Below are positions 7,184 to 10,979 of a stretch of DNA of 10,979 nucleotides, piece after piece (position 1 is the first letter of the stretch; each line of letters opens with the position of its first letter). The notes below the pieces were generated by a model, which saw only the letters and a list, made by a program, of their open reading frames with translations, searched no databases and was not told where the DNA came from. Where the stretch lies: positions 1 to 10,979 of the forward strand of contig JANXYW010000436.1 in the NCBI GenBank assembly GCA_025355835.1, in the 5' to 3' direction. The DNA is from Chloroflexota bacterium (GTDB taxonomy: Bacteria > Chloroflexota > Dehalococcoidia > DSTF01 > JACRBR01). A program made the position numbers and the translations under genes.

Positions 7184-7213
7184 TTCGCGCGGGCGCGATC
7201 TTGCGCCTATAAT
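7184..7213 (+). promoter_or_regulatory. Putative promoter of the ceramidase-like gene
   Basis: A perfect TATAAT sits at 7208-7213, 44 bases before the ATG. The best -35 candidate is TTCGCG at 7184-7189 with an 18-base spacer, which is weak. The strong -10 in an intergenic position makes a promoter likely even if its strength is uncertain. Confidence 0.55.
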
Positions 7214-7246
7214 CGCCTCGAAGGTCCTCCTGAGATATTCCCGAAC

Positions 7247-7252
7247 GAGGAG
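7247..7252 (+). promoter_or_regulatory. Shine-Dalgarno site of the ceramidase-like gene
   Basis: GAGGAG lies five bases before the ATG at 7258 and fixes the start. Confidence 0.7.
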
Positions 7253-7257
7253 CAACC

Positions 7258-8589
7258 ATGCCATTGCTCACGGGCGCTGCCGAAGTCGTGATCACGCCGC
7301 CGATCGGCACATACCTCGATGGCTACGGCGCACGCGCGACCGGCTCTGTCGGCGTACATGACGATCTCCATGCGCGCGCGCTCGTCGTCAACGACGGAAC
7401 GACACAGATCGCGCTTGTGTCGTGCGATCTCATCGGCGTCGACCGGCGCCTCGTCGCAGCGGCGCGCGAGATCGCGGCCAAGGCGACCGGCATCCCGGCG
7501 GAGAATATGCTGATCGCCGCCACGCACACACATGCGGGACCGGCCGGACTGCGCGCCGACCTCGACACTACGCTCACGGACATCACGGCGAAGCTGATCG
7601 CTGGCGCGATCGATGCCGCGAATCGCAACAAGCGCCCGGCCGTGCTGAAAGCCGGGCGCGGCTCGGTCGATAGCGTCAGTCAGAACCGCCGCGACCCCGA
7701 CGGCCTCGCCGACGACGCGCTGCGCGTGCTGCTGTTCGATTCGCCGAATTCGCGCGACGGCGCCGTGGCTTCGATCGTGAACTTCGCCTGTCACCCGACG
7801 GTGCTCTATCACACGAATATGCAGATGAGCGCCGACTATCCAGGCCACGCGTTGCGCACCGTGAAGAAGATCGTCGGCGATGCGCCCTCGCTGTTCTTCA
7901 ACGGCGCATGCGGCGACGTCAATCCCGCATGGATTGAGCAGGAGCATCACGAGGCAGAGCGCGTCGGATCGATCGTCGGCGCCGAGGCTGCGCGCCGGAT
8001 GCAGGAGCTGCGGCCGCTGGGTGTACAGCAGAAGGTCTGGAACATCCGCTGGGGCGAGCTCATCGACAAGCCGGTGAAGGGCAACCTGATCGCACCGCGC
8101 CTGCGCGTCGCCAGCCGCAAGGTTCCGCTACAGCTGCGCCAGCTCCAGCCTCCGGAAGCGTACGACCAGCGCATCGCCGACCTCGAACAGCAGCGCGCTG
8201 CGCTCGATCCGAGGGACATCGAGTCGCGTCGGCGGGTGATGGAGCAGTTGACACAGCTCGGCGGCGAGCGTGGAGTCGCCAGCCGCTTGCGGCCGGGCGC
8301 GTCGCATGAGTTGCGTCCGGAGATCCAGGCGATCAGCTTCGGCCCCGGCTGCGCCATCCTTGCCCTACCCGGCGAGTTCTTCGTCGAAACCGCCCTCGCG
8401 ATCCAGGCTGCAGCGGGAATTCCGCACCTGCTCATCGCCTGCTACGCCAACCACCACGTGTTTTACGTCGTGCCACGTGCGGAGTTTGCGCGCGGCGGCT
8501 ACGAGCCGGGCGTCTCGATGCTCGACGAGGGTGCGGAGGAGACGATCCGCGCAGCCGCGATCGATCTGCTCCGTGAAGTGACGGCGTAG
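7258..8589 (+). CDS. Short neutral/alkaline ceramidase-like hydrolase
   Basis: A 443-residue protein resembling the N-terminal catalytic domain of neutral/alkaline non-lysosomal ceramidases, which are zinc amidases. It starts with GAAEVVITPPIGTYLDGYG and continues with VHDDLHARALVV, both typical of the family. Candidate zinc ligands are H90/H92 in THTHAGPAG, H179 in NFACHPTVL, E373 in LPGEFFVE and Y403 in HHVFYVVP. True ceramidases carry the nucleophilic Ser in GDVSPN; here the motif is GDVNP (219-223), so Asn replaces Ser. Residues 296-335 form a charged, probably helical insertion. It has no signal peptide and lacks the C-terminal immunoglobulin-like domain of full-length ceramidases, so it is likely cytoplasmic. 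The family assignment is firm, but ceramide as substrate is doubtful. Downstream genes of the same strand encode a PIG-L deacetylase and sugar-type enzymes, which points to an amide- or ester-linked small metabolite. Confidence 0.85.
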   Translation: MPLLTGAAEVVITPPIGTYLDGYGARATGSVGVHDDLHARALVVNDGTTQIALVSCDLIGVDRRLVAAAREIAAKATGIPAENMLIAATHTHAGPAGLRADLDTTLTDITAKLIAGAIDAANRNKRPAVLKAGRGSVDSVSQNRRDPDGLADDALRVLLFDSPNSRDGAVASIVNFACHPTVLYHTNMQMSADYPGHALRTVKKIVGDAPSLFFNGACGDVNPAWIEQEHHEAERVGSIVGAEAARRMQELRPLGVQQKVWNIRWGELIDKPVKGNLIAPRLRVASRKVPLQLRQLQPPEAYDQRIADLEQQRAALDPRDIESRRRVMEQLTQLGGERGVASRLRPGASHELRPEIQAISFGPGCAILALPGEFFVETALAIQAAAGIPHLLIACYANHHVFYVVPRAEFARGGYEPGVSMLDEGAEETIRAAAIDLLREVTA

Positions 8590-8614
8590 CCGGGCGTTAT
8601 GTCACGAACGTCAT

Positions 8615-8643
8615 GTGACCTCACTCGAACGAGCGGTTACACT
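8615..8643 (+). promoter_or_regulatory. Putative promoter of the PIG-L operon
   Basis: GTGACC (8615-8620) and TACACT (8638-8643) are spaced by 17 bases, and each matches four of six consensus positions. GTGAC is also the right half of an inverted repeat GTCAC-N9-GTGAC (8601-8619) that overlaps the -35 element and could be an operator. The gap of 101 bases after the ceramidase-like gene leaves room for a separate transcription unit. Confidence 0.4.
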
Positions 8644-8690
8644 ACGCCTTCAGACAGCCTCATCCATATGCGTCTACTTGCCAGGGCAAC

Positions 8691-9506
8691 ATGAAGCGCG
8701 TACTTGTTTTTGAAGCGCACGGCGACGATATGGAATTCTTCGCGGGCGGAACGATCGCGAAATTCGCCGCCGCCGGGCATGAAGTGATCGTCGTCGTCGC
8801 GACGGATAACGACAAAGGCTCGTTTGAACTGGGAGCCGACGAAATGCGCGCGCTACGTGACCGTGAACTGAACGGCGCCGCGGACGTGCTTGGCGTCGCG
8901 CGCGTGATCCCGCTCGGCTACTCCGACGGCGATCTCGCGTACGACGCGCCGCCGCGCGAACTGCGGGGACAATTCATGCGGCTCATTCGCGAGGTCAAGC
9001 CAGACATCATGTTCACGTGGGATCCATTCGCACCATACGAAGGCCATCCGGATCACCGTGCCGTCGCCGTCGCAGCGAACGAAGCGGCGAGCTTCGCGCA
9101 CTTTCCGAACTTCTATCCTGAGCACGCAGCCGACGGTGTGCAACCGCACTACGTCAGTGAACACTGGTACTTCGCTAAGTCGCCGCGCGACCAGAACAAG
9201 TTCGTGGACATCGACGCGCACATCGACACGAAGATCGAAGCGCTGTGGCAACACGAGGCGCAGATGGTGCTGACGGTGGCGGACATGAAGTGCCAGCAGC
9301 AGGCGTCGGGGCTGAACATCCCGTGGCTCGAAGCACTCGACCCGCACGACTATCGCGATGTGATCGCAAAGCAGATGAAGGCAGCGGGACGCGCGGCCGC
9401 TGGCCGATCCGGCCTCGATTGCACGTACGCGGAGGGCTTTCGCCGCACACGCTTCGGCGGCATCGAGTCGCTCGCGAAAGATCAGCAGATTGCGGAGGAC
9501 GTGTAG
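8691..9506 (+). CDS. PIG-L family (LmbE-like) zinc-dependent N-deacetylase
   Basis: A 271-residue protein of the PIG-L/LmbE fold, whose known members remove acetyl or other acyl groups from N-acylated amino sugars (MshB in mycothiol synthesis, BshB in bacillithiol synthesis). The zinc motif is AHGDD (A9-D13; H10, D12, D13, with Gly where Pro is common). Next come the typical EFFAGGTIAKFAAAGHEV segment and the loop VVVATDNDKGS. The third ligand is H122 in GHPDHRAV. The length fits the family. There is no signal peptide. The ribosome binding site is weak (AGGG, four bases upstream), and an eight-codon frame ends at the ATG in an ATGA overlap, so translation may be coupled to it. It is first in a three-gene overlapping operon with a TIM-barrel and a HAD protein. 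The substrate is unknown. A thiol-cofactor role is not supported by other genes here. Confidence 0.9.
   Translation: MKRVLVFEAHGDDMEFFAGGTIAKFAAAGHEVIVVVATDNDKGSFELGADEMRALRDRELNGAADVLGVARVIPLGYSDGDLAYDAPPRELRGQFMRLIREVKPDIMFTWDPFAPYEGHPDHRAVAVAANEAASFAHFPNFYPEHAADGVQPHYVSEHWYFAKSPRDQNKFVDIDAHIDTKIEALWQHEAQMVLTVADMKCQQQASGLNIPWLEALDPHDYRDVIAKQMKAAGRAAAGRSGLDCTYAEGFRRTRFGGIESLAKDQQIAEDV
9494..9498 (+). promoter_or_regulatory. Shine-Dalgarno site for the GTG start of the TIM-barrel gene
   Basis: GGAGG inside the end of the PIG-L gene lies seven bases before the GTG at 9506. It decides the start, since the open frame extends far upstream through the PIG-L gene without meaning. Confidence 0.75.
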
Positions 9507-10483
9507 TGAAGCTTGGCTGCTCGTCATGGTCGTACCACGCCGCCTTCCGCGCCGGACGGATCGATCAGCGCGCCTGGCTGCGACTCTGCGCTGAAGAGAT
9601 GGAGCTGGACGGCGTCGAGCTCGTCGATCTGCATTTTCCCACGACCGATCCGCTCTACCTGCGCGACATCAAGAAGCTCTGCACCGATCTCCAACTGACC
9701 ATTGGCGGCGTCGCGGTCAGTAACGACTTCGGCGCGGCCGATCGTCGCTCGATCGAAGCCGAGCGCGTCCGCCAATGGTGCGATGTGGCTGCGTACCTAG
9801 GTGCACCCGTCGTTCGCGTCTTCGCGGGCTGGGTTCCGGCGACCCGGGTGCAGGAAAGCCCTGGCCGTATCGTTGGCGCGTTCCGCCGTGTGTTCGGCGG
9901 CCCGAAATTTAACCAGCGCCGGCTGTGGTCCGATGTAACCGCAACGCTCCGGCAATGCGCCGACTACGCCGCGGAGCGCGGCGTGGTACTGGCGCTTCAG
10001 AACAACCGCAGTGAAGGCATCGTCGGTGCTGCCGCGCAACTCACGCAATGTGTGCACGACGTCGGATCGCCCTGGCTGCGCATCTGTCTCGATCCTGCCG
10101 ATTTCGGCGCGAGCAGCGCCATCGACACGATACTCCCAGGCATCGTGCAGGTACACGCCCGGATGCGCGATGTGCGGCCCGACGGCAGCGACGCACAAAT
10201 CCATTGGCCGGGACTGCTTCAGTCGCTGAAACTGGCCCGCTATCGGGGGTTCGTCATGCTCGACTACGAAGGCGTGGTCGAAGACCCGGAGACAGCTGTC
10301 CCTCGCGCCGCAACGTACATGCGCGGGCTGCTGCATCTCCTGCAGCGCCAGCAACTGCTCGCCCAAACCACTATGCCGGAGCCGGACGCCGCGCCACCCC
10401 CTGCGGTTGAGCCGGCGCCGAGAGCGATGCCCGTCCACGATCCGACGGCGGCGTTTCGGTCAGAGGCGCCGGTCGCGCGATGA
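9506..10483 (+). CDS. Sugar phosphate isomerase/epimerase-like TIM-barrel protein
   Basis: A 325-residue protein of the xylose-isomerase-like TIM-barrel superfamily. It begins MKLGCSSWSY, the usual first strand, with E38 in GVELVD. In related epimerases four residues bind the divalent metal. Here the counterparts appear to be Q165 (ALQNN, usually ALEN), D196 (CLDPAD), H217 (VQVHARMRD) and E255 (LDYEG). The first ligand is therefore Gln instead of Glu, which may alter or weaken metal binding. Residues 289-325 form a Pro/Ala-rich tail beyond the barrel. I chose the GTG at 9506 because GGAGG precedes it and the GTG overlaps the previous TAG by one base; translation is probably coupled to the PIG-L gene. 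Possible roles are isomerisation or epimerisation of a sugar, inositol or hydroxy-acid, or an AP-endonuclease-like lyase. The first is favoured by context. The exact reaction is not determined. Confidence 0.8.
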   Translation: MKLGCSSWSYHAAFRAGRIDQRAWLRLCAEEMELDGVELVDLHFPTTDPLYLRDIKKLCTDLQLTIGGVAVSNDFGAADRRSIEAERVRQWCDVAAYLGAPVVRVFAGWVPATRVQESPGRIVGAFRRVFGGPKFNQRRLWSDVTATLRQCADYAAERGVVLALQNNRSEGIVGAAAQLTQCVHDVGSPWLRICLDPADFGASSAIDTILPGIVQVHARMRDVRPDGSDAQIHWPGLLQSLKLARYRGFVMLDYEGVVEDPETAVPRAATYMRGLLHLLQRQQLLAQTTMPEPDAAPPPAVEPAPRAMPVHDPTAAFRSEAPVAR

Positions 10484-10979
10484 CGATTCGGGCCGTTGTG
10501 TTCGATCTTGGTCACACCCTCTGGGACATTACACCGCAGCCCGACGCGCTCGCACGCGCCTACGCCGAGATGCGCGCGACCCTCGTAAGACAGCTCAATC
10601 GCGGCGACCTTCCCGCAGCGGCGGCATTTCAGCGCTCGGTTCGCGACGTTCTGCACGACGCAGCCAAGACGTACGCCGTCGATACGTCAGATCTGCGCGA
10701 GCCGCCGCCGCACGAGTGGATCGACGCGGGATGCCGCCGGCTGGGCCTCGATATCGACGAGACATTGCTACGCGAGGTCACGCCGCCGCTCTTTTCGACG
10801 GAGATCGATGGCCTGATCGTCAGCGACGGCACCGTGGAGGCAGTCACGGCGCTCGCAAACGCAGGTCTTCGCGTCGGCTGCATCACCAACACGCTCGCCG
10901 ACACGGCGGCGATTCGCGCGATGCTGCGCAAGCACGACCTTGAGGATGTGATGACGAGCGTCGTCGTCTCGACGGAGGA
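10480..10979 (+). CDS. HAD-superfamily hydrolase, N-terminal part (cut by window end)
   Basis: The first 166 residues of a haloacid-dehalogenase-superfamily protein that continues beyond the window. Motif I is VVFDLGHTLWD (6-16), with D9 as the nucleophile. The second Asp of the usual DxDxT is Gly here (G11), a change seen in some HAD branches that affects the general acid/base. Residues 20-115 are mostly helical and correspond to a C1-type cap. DGTVEAVTALANAGLRVGCITNT (116-138) is the typical helix and strand leading to motif II, with T136. Motifs III and IV lie beyond the edge. The ATG overlaps the stop of the TIM-barrel gene (ATGA), and no strong ribosome binding site is near, so translation is probably coupled. 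The probable function is phosphatase, for example on a sugar phosphate; dehalogenase or another HAD chemistry is less likely. Confidence 0.85.
   Translation, partial: MTIRAVVFDLGHTLWDITPQPDALARAYAEMRATLVRQLNRGDLPAAAAFQRSVRDVLHDAAKTYAVDTSDLREPPPHEWIDAGCRRLGLDIDETLLREVTPPLFSTEIDGLIVSDGTVEAVTALANAGLRVGCITNTLADTAAIRAMLRKHDLEDVMTSVVVSTE

Noticed and set aside
9245..9505. Extension of the TIM-barrel frame upstream into the PIG-L gene (possible longer N-terminus)
   Set aside because: The added residues are an out-of-frame reading of the PIG-L gene, while the family N-terminus begins exactly at the GTG at 9506, which has its own GGAGG.

Overview
The window is a high-GC, densely coded bacterial chromosome segment. 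It carries no mobile element, CRISPR array, rRNA or complete tRNA that I can see. The gene set points to a Gram-positive-like or Chloroflexota (Dehalococcoidia-like) organism: an RpoD-type sigma factor with a large insert after region 1.2, a FadD-type acyl-CoA synthetase, a K+-independent membrane H+-pyrophosphatase, and a short neutral-ceramidase-like hydrolase next to PIG-L, TIM-barrel and HAD genes. This taxonomic guess comes from recognising families, not from a search, and is only moderately secure.

Layout. Positions 1-670 hold two small Cys-pair proteins on the + strand: one with an acidic tail and an apparently leaderless start, the other a compact four-cysteine zinc ribbon. Positions 784-2178 encode a sigma-70 family factor. 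Positions 2423-4354 encode a long-chain acyl-CoA synthetase, followed by its own intrinsic terminator. The pyrophosphatase gene hppA (4604-6997, - strand) converges on it. The 249-base spacer between the two is full of hairpins and ends in a perfect 18-bp inverted repeat that probably terminates transcription from both sides. A divergent intergenic region (6998-7257) carries a promoter for hppA, whose mRNA would begin with a hairpin, and a TATAAT promoter for the ceramidase-like gene (7258-8589).

From 8691 to the right edge three genes form a tight operon: a PIG-L deacetylase, a xylose-isomerase-like TIM-barrel protein whose GTG start overlaps the previous stop by one base, and a HAD-superfamily hydrolase whose ATG overlaps the previous stop (ATGA) and which is cut by the window end.

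How the parts may work together. Acyl-CoA synthetase releases pyrophosphate, and the neighbouring membrane pyrophosphatase can use it to pump protons. This is a biochemical link, not an operon. The 7258-10979 block joins an amide-hydrolase-like fold, a zinc N-deacetylase fold, a sugar isomerase/epimerase fold and a phosphatase fold. Together they suggest processing of an N-acylated or sugar-like metabolite. Three of the four deviate at a canonical catalytic position: the GDVSPN serine is Asn in the ceramidase-like protein, a metal-ligand Glu is Gln in the TIM barrel, and the second Asp of DxDxT is Gly in the HAD protein. The substrates are therefore open, and this is the part most worth following up.
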